From: DASYVD01 sp036000545
GTDB taxonomy: Bacteria; Actinomycetota; UBA4738; CALAEC01
Direction: 5' to 3'
Assembly (NCBI GenBank): GCA_036000545.1
Contig: DASYVD010000050.1
Location: 1 to 61,739 of the forward strand
Length of the DNA: 61,739 bases
Each line of letters begins with the position of its first letter. Positions within the stretch are counted from its first letter, which is position 1. The notes beneath the pieces were generated by a model, which did no database searches, was not told where the DNA came from, and saw only the letters and a program-made list of their open reading frames with translations. The translations under genes were made by a program, and so were the position numbers. This document shows, one piece after another, positions 33,112-41,768 of the stretch.

Positions 33112-35168
33112 GGATCCACGAACTGGCGAAGGAACTATCGGTCAAGAGCCGAGACCTCGTCGACGCTCTGGAGCAGATGGGCTACGAGGGACTTACGGCT
33201 TCTTCGAGCGTTCCCGACGAGGCCGTACCTCGCCTGCGAGCCTCCGGCGGCAAGCCCGTCCCCACCGGGAGACCTCGAATCGTCACCGAAGAGCCCCTTC
33301 CTGCCCGCCCCCGCAGGAGGCAGCTCGAGACAGCCGAGACGGTGGAGCCAGAGCCCGAGCCCCAGCCGGTTCCCGAGCCCGAACCCCAGCCGGAACCGAA
33401 GCCCGAGGCCAGACGCGAAGTGGTCAAGGTGGCCCGAGGCGCCTCCGCCAAGGAAGTCTCGGAGAAGCTTGGCGTCGAGCCTACCGAGGTGATTCGGAAG
33501 ATGCTCGAGCTGGGGGAGATGGTGACCATCACCCAGTCGCTCTCCGACGAGGCCATCCAGCTCATCGCGGGAGAGTACGGCTTCGAGATTGAGATCGTCG
33601 CCCCGGAAGAGGCTGTGGAGGAGGAGGAGGACGAGGAGATCGACCCGTCCCGCCTCCGCCCCCGCCCGCCGGTGGTCACCGTGATGGGTCACGTCGACCA
33701 TGGAAAGACCCTCCTTCTCGACGCGATCCGCCAGACCGACGTGGTCTCCCAGGAGGCCGGGGGGATCACCCAGCACATTGGGGCCTACCAGGTCCACCAG
33801 AACGCCCAGATGATCACCTTCATCGATACCCCGGGCCACGAGGCGTTCACGGCGATGCGGGCCCGGGGCGCCCAGGTGACGGACATCGCGGTGCTCGTCG
33901 TGGCCGCCGACGACGGCGTGATGCCCCAGACCATCGAGGCACTGGACCACGCCCGGGCCGCGGGTGTGCCGATCGTCGTGGCCGTGAATAAGGTCGACAA
34001 GCCGGAGGCCGACCCCATGCGGGTGCGAACCCAGCTCGCCGAGGCGGGCATCCAGCCTTCGGAGTGGGGTGGCGACTACGAGTTCGTCGACGTCTCCGCG
34101 AAGACAGGCCAGAACCTCGACCGTCTGCTGGAGACGATCCTGGTAGTGGCCGAGCTGCAAGAGCTCAAGGCCGACCCCGAGGGAAAGCCCCGCGGCGTCA
34201 CCATCGAGGCCCACCTCGACAAGGGACGGGGCCCGGTGGCCACGATGCTGGTTCACCGAGGCACCTTCCGCGTCGGTGACGCGGTCGTGTGCGGCTCCGC
34301 TCACGGGAAGATTCGGGCCATGTTCGACGAGAACGGATTGCCCGTCGAGGAGGCTCCCCCTGCGAAACCGATCCAGGTCCTCGGATGGACCAAGGTCCCG
34401 GAAGCCGGAGACGAGGTCCGATGGGTCGAGGACGAGAAGGAGGCGAGGCGCCTGGCCCAGGAGCGTGAGGCGCGGCAGCGGGCCGCGGGGCTCGTGGCGG
34501 CACAGCCGGCCACGAGCCTGGCCGACCTGCTCACGGCTGCTCGAGAGGGCGAGATCAGCGAGCTCAACATGGTGCTCAAGGCGGATACCAAGGGATCCCT
34601 GGAGGCTCTGAGCGAGGCGCTGGAGAAGCTGGCCACCGACGAGGTTCGGATCCGGATCCTCCGGAAGGGTGTGGGGGCCGTGGCCGAGAGCGACGTCGTG
34701 CTGGCCCAGGCCTCGCAGGCCGTGGTGGTGGGGTTCAATGTCCGTCCCGACGCCAAAGCGCGCGAGGTGGCCGAGCGGGAGGGAGTCGACGTCCGCCTGT
34801 ACCGAGTCATCTATCAGGCGGTCGACGACCTCAAGAAGGCCCTCTCGGGCCTGCTGGCCCCCGCCGAGGAAGAGGTCGAGCTCGGACGGGCCGAGGTCAG
34901 GGCCACGTTCCAGGTTCCCAAGCTCGGCCGGGTGGCCGGCTGCTACGTCACCGATGGCACCATCCAGAGAGCGGCCCGGGCGCGCCTGGTCCGGGACGGG
35001 GCCGTTGTCTACGAGGGCCGCGTCGCCTCCCTGCGGCGATTCAAGGACGATGTCCGGGAAGTCCAGGAAGGGTTCGAGTGCGGCATCGGTCTGGAGAACT
35101 TCCAGGACGTCAAGGAAGGGGACGTCATCGAGGCGTTCGAGGTTCGGGAGGTCGCCCGGTCCCTGTAG
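33108..35168 (+). CDS. infB: Translation initiation factor IF-2
   Basis: 686 residues, a compact form with a short N-terminal part. It places fMet-tRNA on the 30S subunit and drives subunit joining with GTP. The first IF2N module is IHELAKELSVKSRDLVDALE; a Glu/Pro-rich linker follows (PEPEPQPVPEPEPQPEPK). GTPase motifs: GHVDHGKTLLLD (G1), IDTPGHEAF (G3), AVNKVDKPEADP (G4). The C-terminal initiator-tRNA domain ends near FECGIGLENFQDVKEGD. The start is GTG 33108, overlapping ylxR. Confidence 0.97.
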   Translation: MRIHELAKELSVKSRDLVDALEQMGYEGLTASSSVPDEAVPRLRASGGKPVPTGRPRIVTEEPLPARPRRRQLETAETVEPEPEPQPVPEPEPQPEPKPEARREVVKVARGASAKEVSEKLGVEPTEVIRKMLELGEMVTITQSLSDEAIQLIAGEYGFEIEIVAPEEAVEEEEDEEIDPSRLRPRPPVVTVMGHVDHGKTLLLDAIRQTDVVSQEAGGITQHIGAYQVHQNAQMITFIDTPGHEAFTAMRARGAQVTDIAVLVVAADDGVMPQTIEALDHARAAGVPIVVAVNKVDKPEADPMRVRTQLAEAGIQPSEWGGDYEFVDVSAKTGQNLDRLLETILVVAELQELKADPEGKPRGVTIEAHLDKGRGPVATMLVHRGTFRVGDAVVCGSAHGKIRAMFDENGLPVEEAPPAKPIQVLGWTKVPEAGDEVRWVEDEKEARRLAQEREARQRAAGLVAAQPATSLADLLTAAREGEISELNMVLKADTKGSLEALSEALEKLATDEVRIRILRKGVGAVAESDVVLAQASQAVVVGFNVRPDAKAREVAEREGVDVRLYRVIYQAVDDLKKALSGLLAPAEEEVELGRAEVRATFQVPKLGRVAGCYVTDGTIQRAARARLVRDGAVVYEGRVASLRRFKDDVREVQEGFECGIGLENFQDVKEGDVIEAFEVREVARSL

Positions 35169-35207
35169 GCTCAAGGAGGCAGGACCCACGACCGGAGGTG
35201 GGGGCCC

Positions 35208-35501
35208 GTGCTGGCGGCACTTTCCACGTTCGATCTTCGGATCCCGGGCTGTGGCTCGCTCAAGGAGAAGCGCCACGTGGTGAAGACGCTTTCCGCGGGT
35301 CTCCGATCGAAGTTCAACGTGTCGGTCGCGGAGGTGGACCACCACGACCTGTGGCAGCGGACCACGATCGGCGTGTCTGCCGTGGGTGCCCAGGGATTCC
35401 ACTTGCGAAGGGTGATGCACGAGGTGGAGCGGTATCTGTCGCGACAGCCGAGGATCGACATCATCGATCACCGCCTGACCCTGCACGCACAGGACGACTG
35501 A
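35208..35501 (+). CDS. DUF503 (YlxP-like) family protein
   Basis: 97 residues (MLAALSTFDLRIPGCGSLKEKRHVV), the family length. DUF503 proteins lie between infB and rbfA in many Gram-positive bacteria, as here; their function is not established, though a link to ribosome assembly is suggested by position. The GTG start is preceded by a GGAGG ribosome binding site. A conserved run SKFNVSVAEVD is present. Confidence 0.9.
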   Translation: MLAALSTFDLRIPGCGSLKEKRHVVKTLSAGLRSKFNVSVAEVDHHDLWQRTTIGVSAVGAQGFHLRRVMHEVERYLSRQPRIDIIDHRLTLHAQDD

Positions 35502-35521
35502 CAACGACGGACGGACCAGCG

Positions 35522-35893
35522 ATGACTCAGGGAGTGCGGCCCGAGCGGGTGTCGGAGGAGTTTCGAGAGATCCTCGCCGAGGAGATCCCGAAGCTGAAGG
35601 ATCCGCGGGTCGGGTTCGTCACCGTCATCGGCGTGGACGTAACGCCCGATCTTCGGCACGCCACCGTCCACTACACCGTTTTGGGCGAGGAGCGTGAGCG
35701 TAGGGCTACCGAAGCGGGGCTGCGGTCGGCCCGATCGCACCTACGATCGGTGATCGGTCGTCAGGTCCGGCTGAAGTTCCTGCCGGACCTGGAGTTCCGG
35801 GAGGACCAGGGCCTCGCTCGAGTGGAGCGGGTCGAGGAGCTCCTCCGAGAGATCCACGACGAGAAAGAGGAGGACCGTGGCTCGGACGAATAG
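35522..35893 (+). CDS. rbfA: Ribosome-binding factor A
   Basis: 123 residues from ATG 35522; the frame is open upstream in the DUF503 region without support. A KH-like fold: RPERVSEEFREILAEEIPKLKDPRVGFVTV, then LRHATVHYTVLG and LKFLPDLEFREDQGLARVERVEELL. RbfA helps fold the 5' end of 16S rRNA late in 30S maturation. It overlaps the DHH phosphoesterase gene by 17 bases. Confidence 0.96.
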   Translation: MTQGVRPERVSEEFREILAEEIPKLKDPRVGFVTVIGVDVTPDLRHATVHYTVLGEERERRATEAGLRSARSHLRSVIGRQVRLKFLPDLEFREDQGLARVERVEELLREIHDEKEEDRGSDE

Positions 35894-36881
35894 CCGGCTG
35901 GGGGAGGCGCTCGACCGCGCCGCCGAGGCGCTCACTCGCGCAGATGACGTTGCGCTGGCCTGTCACGTGAACCCCGATGCCGACGCCATGGGGTCGATGC
36001 TCGCTCTGGCCTGCTTCCTCGCCAGCCAGGGGAAGCGAGTGGCGGCCACGTGGCCGAACGGCATCGAGACGGCCCCGCGGTGGGCATCGTTCCTCCCCGG
36101 AAGAGACCACGTGGTGGCTCCCGGTGACATGCCGAAGGAGCCCCAGGTCCTGGTGGCCCTGGACACGGCGGACATCAATCGCCTGGACGGTCTGGCCCAC
36201 CTGGTGAAGCGAGCCGGGACGGTCATCGTGGTCGATCATCACGTGACGAACACCGGCTTCGGGACCATCGATCTGATCGATCCGAACGCCGCGGCCACCG
36301 CCCAACTCGTGTTCGCGCTGATCGAGCGGATGGGTGGGCGGCTCGATCCCGACACCGCAGCGTGTCTGTACGCCGGCCTGGTCACCGACACGGGGCGGTT
36401 CCAGTTCTCGAATACGACTCCCGAGGTGCTCCGGATCGCCGCGCGCCTGCGGGAGGAACCGTTCGACCACGTCGCCCTGACCCAGGCCCTGTACGAGGAC
36501 AACTCCCTCACTTACCTCCGGCTGCTGGGAAGCGTGCTCGCGCGGGCCACGCACGTGCCGGCCGCCGACGTGGTGTGGACCTACCTGACGAGAGCGGATC
36601 TCGGTTCGGCGGGGGTCGGCATCGAGGAGACCGAAGACCTCATCGACCTGGTACGCACGGCCCGAGAGGCCGACGTGGCCGCCGTGCTGAAGGAGCAGCC
36701 CGGGGGCGGGTTCAAGGTCTCGCTCCGTTCGAAGGGCGGGACCGACGTGGCGTCCGTCGCCGCCTCGTTTGGAGGCGGAGGCCACCGCCTGGCGGCGGGC
36801 TACTCGTCGAAAGCCGGGCTCCAGGAGACGGTGGAGGCCCTCCTCGCCGCGCTGACTTCGGATCGCGCGCCTTCCGCCTAG
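35877..36881 (+). CDS. nrnA: DHH/DHHA1 phosphoesterase, NrnA-type
   Basis: 334 residues. It hydrolyses short RNA oligonucleotides or cyclic dinucleotide products and pAp. Catalytic motifs: NPDADAMGS (residues ~31-39), LDTAD, VDHHVTN, and TDTGRFQ; the DHHA1 substrate-binding GGGGHRLAAG is near the C-terminus. Its position after rbfA and before truB is conserved in actinobacteria. Start GTG 35877 overlaps rbfA; its stop shares one base with the truB start (TAGTG). Confidence 0.93.
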   Translation: MARTNSRLGEALDRAAEALTRADDVALACHVNPDADAMGSMLALACFLASQGKRVAATWPNGIETAPRWASFLPGRDHVVAPGDMPKEPQVLVALDTADINRLDGLAHLVKRAGTVIVVDHHVTNTGFGTIDLIDPNAAATAQLVFALIERMGGRLDPDTAACLYAGLVTDTGRFQFSNTTPEVLRIAARLREEPFDHVALTQALYEDNSLTYLRLLGSVLARATHVPAADVVWTYLTRADLGSAGVGIEETEDLIDLVRTAREADVAAVLKEQPGGGFKVSLRSKGGTDVASVAASFGGGGHRLAAGYSSKAGLQETVEALLAALTSDRAPSA

Positions 36882-37759
36882 TGGCAGCGACGGAGGGATT
36901 CCTCCTCGTCGACAAGCCGGCCGGAATCACTTCGCACGACGCCGTCGACGCGGTTCGGCGTGCCCTCGGCACGCGGAAGGTGGGGCACGCTGGAACCCTC
37001 GATCCGATGGCCACGGGGCTTCTGCTCGTGGGGGTGGGCCGGGCTACCCGGCTCCTCCGGTTCCTCAGCGATCTGGACAAGGAGTACGAGGGGACGGGCC
37101 GTCTGGGGGAGCAGACCGACACGTTGGACGCCGACGGAAGTGTCATCCGAACCGCCCCGGTAGATGTCTCCGGCCACCGCCTCCACCAGGCCGCGCAGGC
37201 GCTGGTCGGTAAGATCGAGCAGCGACCTCCTGCTTTCTCGGCGGTGAAGGTTAGCGGCCGCAAGCTCTACGCCGCCGCCAGGAAAGGGGACACGGTAGAG
37301 GCCCCACCCCGGCGAGTCCGGGTCGACGCCTTCGACGTGCTGCGCTTCGACGGGCGAGACTTCGACTTTCGGGTGACCTGCTCGACCGGAACGTACGTCC
37401 GCTCGCTGGTGGCCGAGGTGGGGGATCGGCTTGACTGCGGCGCGCATCTGACCAGGCTCGTCCGGACCCGGATCGGCCCGTTCCGGGTAGACGATGCCGT
37501 ACCGCCCGACCGGGCCGCCGACCCGCTCCCGGTCGACCGGGCCGTCGCTCATCTTCCCCGCGTCGACCTCGAGCCCGAGGAAGCCGAGGCCGCGAGACAT
37601 GGGCGACCGCTGGGACCCGCGGGGGTCGAGGGGCCCCACGCCGTGTTCGGTCCCGACGGTTCGCTGATCGGGGTGTGGCGCGACGAGGGAGCCCGAGCCC
37701 GCCCCGAGGTCGTGTTGACCCCTTCGAGCGGCCAGTCATTTCTGTCTAACGGCGATTGA
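36881..37759 (+). CDS. truB: tRNA pseudouridine-55 synthase
   Basis: 292 residues from GTG 36881, which shares a base with the upstream stop. It makes pseudouridine 55 in the T-loop of tRNAs. Motifs: GFLLVDKPAGITSHDAV, the catalytic aspartate in GHAGTLDPMATGLL near residue 42, and RPPAFSAVKVSGRKLYAAARKG. A PUA-like C-terminal region follows. It ends the rimP-to-truB cluster. Confidence 0.96.
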   Translation: MAATEGFLLVDKPAGITSHDAVDAVRRALGTRKVGHAGTLDPMATGLLLVGVGRATRLLRFLSDLDKEYEGTGRLGEQTDTLDADGSVIRTAPVDVSGHRLHQAAQALVGKIEQRPPAFSAVKVSGRKLYAAARKGDTVEAPPRRVRVDAFDVLRFDGRDFDFRVTCSTGTYVRSLVAEVGDRLDCGAHLTRLVRTRIGPFRVDDAVPPDRAADPLPVDRAVAHLPRVDLEPEEAEAARHGRPLGPAGVEGPHAVFGPDGSLIGVWRDEGARARPEVVLTPSSGQSFLSNGD

Positions 37760-37895
37760 TTCCCCTTGACCCCTTCATCCGCTGGTTCCGCGGGCGTAAC
37801 AATCCAAGCGGGGGAACCGGGAGGAGCCGATGAGGCGTTCCAGGTCCGGCAGACCTCCTGAGCGGGACGAGGGCTGATCCACCGACGTCATCGGC

Positions 37896-37901
37896 TACCC
37901 T
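37896..37901 (+). promoter_or_regulatory. -10 box of ribF
   Basis: TACCCT ten bases before ATG 37912 with no Shine-Dalgarno. The 152-base truB-ribF gap also holds a weak inverted repeat (GGTTCC ... GGAACC); no FMN riboswitch pattern is seen. Confidence 0.45.
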
Positions 37902-37911
37902 CGCCTGAGCG

Positions 37912-38853
37912 ATGGAAGTCTTGCAGGGGGTCACTTCGTTCGGGCCTGACGGAGGCTCGGCCGTCACTGTGGGCTTCTTCGATGGCGTCCACGTCGGACA
38001 TCAGGCCGTGATCCGCCAAGCCGTGAAGGCATCGAGGGAACGCGACCTCCGCTCGGTAGCCCTCACCTTTGACCGGCATCCACGCGAGGTGCTTACGCCG
38101 GACGCCGTTCCACAGCTTCTCACCACGCTGCGGCGCAAGGCAGAGCTCATCGAGTCGCTCGGGGTCGACGTCCTCGCGGTCATGGAGTTCGACGAGGGCG
38201 TCTCCCGTTGGGCGCCGGAGCGGTTCGTGGACCAGGCGCTGGTGGCCGGGCTCGGGATACGGCACGCCGTCGTGGGCGCGAACTTCACTTTCGGTCACAG
38301 GGCCGCCGGCACCTCCGAGGTCCTGGAGGAGCTCGGCCGGGCACGCGGTTTCTCGGTCGAGACCGTGCCCCTCACCATCCTCGACGGACGGCCCGTCTCC
38401 TCCACGTCGATCCGCCGGGCGCTCACCGACGGAGACCTGGTCTGGCCGGCCCGCGCTCTCGGCCGCCGCTACGTGGTGGAGGGGACCGTGGTCCCCGGGG
38501 CGGGGCGGGGGAGGGGCCTCGGGTTCCCCACCGCCAACCTTCGAACTCCGGCCAGGATCCTCCTCCCCGGGCGCGGCGTATACGCGGGGCGGGCGTACGC
38601 GGGCGGGAACGCCTGGACGGCCGCGATCAACGTGGGGATGAACCCGACGTTCGGCGAGGAGCCCCTTCACGTCGAGGCGTTCCTCCTCGACTTCGACGGG
38701 GACCTTCAGGGACGCGTGCTGGCCGTCGAGTTCTGGGAGCGGCTTCGGGACGAAGTGCGCTTCGAGAGCGCCGAGGCGCTGGCTCACCAGATGAAGGAGG
38801 ATGTCGCGCGGGCCCGGGCCCTCGCCGACGGAACGGGGGGTCCGGGGGGGTAG
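37912..38853 (+). CDS. ribF: Bifunctional riboflavin kinase / FAD synthetase
   Basis: 313 residues. It makes FMN from riboflavin and FAD from FMN, each with ATP. The N-terminal nucleotidyltransferase has VTVGFFDGVHVGHQAV and VVGANFTFGHRAAG; the C-terminal kinase has GRGRGLGFPTANL and AAINVGMNPTFG. The final residues GTGGPGG and the stop codon are encoded by the start of repeat B copy 1, as if the repeat had inserted at the 3' end of the gene. Confidence 0.96.
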   Translation: MEVLQGVTSFGPDGGSAVTVGFFDGVHVGHQAVIRQAVKASRERDLRSVALTFDRHPREVLTPDAVPQLLTTLRRKAELIESLGVDVLAVMEFDEGVSRWAPERFVDQALVAGLGIRHAVVGANFTFGHRAAGTSEVLEELGRARGFSVETVPLTILDGRPVSSTSIRRALTDGDLVWPARALGRRYVVEGTVVPGAGRGRGLGFPTANLRTPARILLPGRGVYAGRAYAGGNAWTAAINVGMNPTFGEEPLHVEAFLLDFDGDLQGRVLAVEFWERLRDEVRFESAEALAHQMKEDVARARALADGTGGPGG

Positions 38854-38902
38854 CTCGCCCAGTGTGAGGAAACGGTGGCGAGACAGCGAGCGGACCCGCC
38901 GG
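38828..38902 (+). repeat. Structured intergenic repeat B, copy 1
   Basis: Spans the ribF 3' end and the ribF-rpsO gap. It shares GGGGGTCCGGGGGG, TAGCTCGCCC and GAGACAGCGAGCG with copy 2 at 53467. The inner stem GCTCGC/GCGAGC is intact; the outer stem is imperfect. Confidence 0.75.
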
Positions 38903-38930
38903 CGGAAAAGGGACCAGCACGTCCGTGTGA

Positions 38931-38936
38931 TAGCCT
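38931..38936 (+). promoter_or_regulatory. -10 box of rpsO, leaderless
   Basis: TAGCCT seven bases before ATG 38944; no Shine-Dalgarno. Confidence 0.5.
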
Positions 38937-38943
38937 CTATGGG

Positions 38944-39213
38944 ATGGTCCTCGCCAAGGAAGACAAGCAGAAGCTCATTGAGGACTTCCGCAGAGACGAC
39001 TCGGACACCGGTTCCCCGGAGGTCCAGATCGCCGTCCTCACCAAGCGCATCGATCAGCTCACTGAGCACCTCAAGAGCCACAAGAGGGACCACCACTCCC
39101 GTCGAGGCCTCTTACAGATGGTGGGAAAGCGCCGTCGGCTGCTCGAGTACGTGAAGCGAACGGATATCGATCGATACCGGTCGCTGATCGAGCGACTCGG
39201 CCTGCGCCGGTAG
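38944..39213 (+). CDS. rpsO: 30S ribosomal protein S15
   Basis: 89 residues from ATG 38944 (MVLAKEDKQKLIEDFRRDD). The frame is open upstream through the repeat, but this ATG gives the exact family start and length. S15 binds the 16S central domain and forms an inter-subunit bridge. Motifs: DTGSPEVQIAVLTKRI, HHSRRGLLQMVGKRRRLL. The rpsO-pnp pair is conserved widely. Transcription probably starts next to the ATG. Confidence 0.97.
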   Translation: MVLAKEDKQKLIEDFRRDDSDTGSPEVQIAVLTKRIDQLTEHLKSHKRDHHSRRGLLQMVGKRRRLLEYVKRTDIDRYRSLIERLGLRR

Positions 39214-39272
39214 CGTCGTCCGGAGGGAGGAATCCAGCAGGCAGGAAACACGGCCCACATAGGAACGGAGCG

Positions 39273-39308
39273 GGGGTCCGAGCGGTTCAGTTATCAGTTG
39301 CGGACTCC
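39273..39308 (+). promoter_or_regulatory. Upstream hairpin of the pnp leader
   Basis: GGGGTCCG (39273-39280) pairs with CGGACTCC (39301-39308), one G-U pair, 20-base loop. It lies in the 184-base rpsO-pnp gap. Confidence 0.4.
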
Positions 39309-39361
39309 GGATCGTCCCGGCGACCGAGGCCCACCACTGAGAACTGGCCCGCTTTCCCTCG

Positions 39362-39389
39362 CTCCTTGCAGAGAGAATCTTGCAAGGAG
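39362..39389 (+). promoter_or_regulatory. Hairpin that buries the pnp ribosome binding site
   Basis: CTCCTTGCA (39362-39370) and TGCAAGGAG (39381-39389) are perfect 9-bp complements with a 10-base loop. The right arm contains the AAGGAGG Shine-Dalgarno of pnp, so folding would block translation. In E. coli pnp is autoregulated through a stem in its leader; a related logic is plausible here. Confidence 0.7.
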
Positions 39390-39397
39390 GCATCCAC

Positions 39398-41725
39398 ATG
39401 GAACCCATCAGGCACACCCGCAAGCTCGGGGAGCAACAGGTCACGGTCGAGACCGGGCTGCTCGCCAAGCAAGCCCACGGCTCCGCCCTGGTCACGTTCG
39501 GCGAGACCCAGGTCCTCTGCACCTGCGTGACCAGCGCGCCGCGTGAAGGCATCGACTTCTTCCCCCTCACGGTGGACGTCGAGGAGCGCATGTACGCCGC
39601 AGGGAAGATCCCCGGCGGCTTCTTCCGCCGCGAGGGGCGGCCCAGCGAGACCGCCATCCTCTCGGCTCGGCTGATCGACCGACCGCTCCGCCCGACCTTC
39701 CGCAAGGGCTTCCGGCAGGAGGTCCAGGTCATCTGCACCGTGTTGTCCGCAGACCAGGCGAACCCGTACGACATCCCCGGGATCAATGGCGCCAGCCTCG
39801 CGGTGACGCTGGCGGGTCTGCCGTTCGACGGCCCGATCGGGGCGGTGCGCGTCGGCTACATCGACGGGCGTTGGGTCCCCAACCCCACGTACCAGCAAGT
39901 CGATCTGGGAACCTTCGACATGGTGGTGGCCGGTCGCCGCAACCAACTGGGAGGCGTGGACATCCTCATGGTCGAGGCCGAGGCAACGGAAGAAGGCGTC
40001 CGGCTCATCGAGGAAGGACAGCCTGCCCCAACTGAGGAGATCGTGGCCGAGGGCCTCGAGGAAGCCAAGCGGTGGATCGCCGAGATGGTCGATCTCCAGT
40101 TGGAGGTGGTCCGCGGCGCGGGCGCGTCCGAGCGGGAGTTCCCGCCGGTTCTCGACTACGACGACGAGACCAAAGCCGCCGTGGGCCGCTTTGCCGAAGA
40201 CCGCATCCGAGAGGCGCTGCGGATCCCCGGCATGCAGGAGCGCGACGAGGCGATGGACGCCATCCGCGCCGAGCTCGCGGTGCACCTCGCCGAGACCTGG
40301 GGGAATGACGTCCTGGCCACTCGGGCCGACCAGGTGAGCCGGGCCTTCCGCGACCTCGAGAAGGAGGTCATGCGACGGAGGATCCTCGAGGAAGGCGTGC
40401 GGCTCGACGGCCGCCGGCCTGACGAGATCCGTCCGATCAGCTGTTGGGTTGGGATCGTGCCCCGGGCGCACGGGTCCGGACTGTTCCAACGGGGCGAGAC
40501 CCAGGTGCTCAACGTGACCACCCTGGGGATGCTCCGCATGCGCCAGGCCATCGACACGCTCGACCCCGACGAGTTCAAGCGGTACATCCACCACTACAAC
40601 TTCCCGCCGTTCTCCACCGGAGAGACGGGATTCATGCGGGGCCCGCGCCGGCGCGAGATCGGGCACGGGGCCCTGGCCGAACGAGCTCTCCTTTCGGTGA
40701 TCCCCGATGAGGAGGACTTCCCGTACGCGCTGCGGCTCGTCTCGGACGTCCTGGAGTCGAACGGGTCGACGTCCATGGCGAGCGTATGCGCGTCCACGCT
40801 CTCCCTCATGGACGCCGGGGTGCCGATCAAGGCGCCGGTTGCCGGGATCGCCATGGGCCTCATCGCCGAGGGCGGCGACTTCGTCACCCTCACGGACATT
40901 CTCGGAGCGGAGGACGCCCTGGGAGACATGGACTTCAAGGTCGCCGGCACCCGGGACTACGTCACCGCGCTTCAGCTCGATACCAAAGTGAGCGGGCTGC
41001 CCGCGGAAGTGCTCTCCGGCGCGCTGAAGCAGGCGAAGGATGCCCGGTTGTTCATCCTGGACAAGATGCTGGCCACGATCTCCGGGCCCCGCGAGGCGCT
41101 GTCGCTCCAGGCACCTCGGGTGATGACCATCCAGATCCCGGTGGACAAGATCGGGGAGATCATCGGGCCCAAGGGGAAGCGGATCAACGAGATCATCGCC
41201 ACAACCGGAGCCGACATCGACATCCAGGACGACGGCACCGTCTTCATCGGGTCCAAGGAGGGGGAGGGCGCCGAGAAGGCCCTCCAGATGATCGACGAGA
41301 TCCTCAACCCACGTATCCCGGAGGTGGGCGAGGTCTTCCACGGCAAGGTGGTGAAGACCACGGAGTTCGGCGCTTTCGTCAGCATCCTCCCGGGGATCGA
41401 CGGCCTCATCCACATCTCCGAGCTTCGGAGGGGGGGCGAGCGCGTCGAATCCGTGGAGGACGTGGTCAAGGTCGGCGACGAGCTCGATGTCGTCGTGGTG
41501 AAGATCGAGCCGGGCATCAAGCTCCGGGTAGGCCTCCGGCCCATCTGGGAAGGAGAGACCCCACCGTCCGCCGAGGAGCTGAAGGCTGAGGCCGAAGCGG
41601 CGAGAACCGAGCGCCGTGGCGAGCGACGAGACCGAGGGGATCGCGGCGACCGTGGGGACAGAGGAGACCGCGACCGACGGCGACGCCGGCCGGGGCCCCG
41701 CCGCGACGGGCCACGCGAGGCGTGA
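39398..41725 (+). CDS. pnp: Polynucleotide phosphorylase
   Basis: 775 residues from ATG 39398, which has AAGGAGG upstream; an in-frame start at 39380 lies inside the leader hairpin. It degrades RNA 3' to 5' with phosphate and can polymerise NDPs. Order: first RNase PH domain, all-alpha linker, second RNase PH domain, KH (IGEIIGPKGKRINEIIATTG) and S1 (GEVFHGKVVKTTEFGAFVSI). It ends in an Arg-rich tail with four RGD units (41633-41668). The leader hairpin suggests translational control. Confidence 0.97.
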   Translation: MEPIRHTRKLGEQQVTVETGLLAKQAHGSALVTFGETQVLCTCVTSAPREGIDFFPLTVDVEERMYAAGKIPGGFFRREGRPSETAILSARLIDRPLRPTFRKGFRQEVQVICTVLSADQANPYDIPGINGASLAVTLAGLPFDGPIGAVRVGYIDGRWVPNPTYQQVDLGTFDMVVAGRRNQLGGVDILMVEAEATEEGVRLIEEGQPAPTEEIVAEGLEEAKRWIAEMVDLQLEVVRGAGASEREFPPVLDYDDETKAAVGRFAEDRIREALRIPGMQERDEAMDAIRAELAVHLAETWGNDVLATRADQVSRAFRDLEKEVMRRRILEEGVRLDGRRPDEIRPISCWVGIVPRAHGSGLFQRGETQVLNVTTLGMLRMRQAIDTLDPDEFKRYIHHYNFPPFSTGETGFMRGPRRREIGHGALAERALLSVIPDEEDFPYALRLVSDVLESNGSTSMASVCASTLSLMDAGVPIKAPVAGIAMGLIAEGGDFVTLTDILGAEDALGDMDFKVAGTRDYVTALQLDTKVSGLPAEVLSGALKQAKDARLFILDKMLATISGPREALSLQAPRVMTIQIPVDKIGEIIGPKGKRINEIIATTGADIDIQDDGTVFIGSKEGEGAEKALQMIDEILNPRIPEVGEVFHGKVVKTTEFGAFVSILPGIDGLIHISELRRGGERVESVEDVVKVGDELDVVVVKIEPGIKLRVGLRPIWEGETPPSAEELKAEAEAARTERRGERRDRGDRGDRGDRGDRDRRRRRPGPRRDGPREA

Positions 41726-41768
41726 GCCCGGTGGCCGCGGGAGCGTCGAGGGTCCCAAGGCGAGAGCG

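Noticed and set aside
33135..35504. 789-codon minus-strand frame across infB
   Set aside because: Antisense shadow; infB carries full GTPase motifs on the plus strand and the minus frame has only low-complexity sequence.
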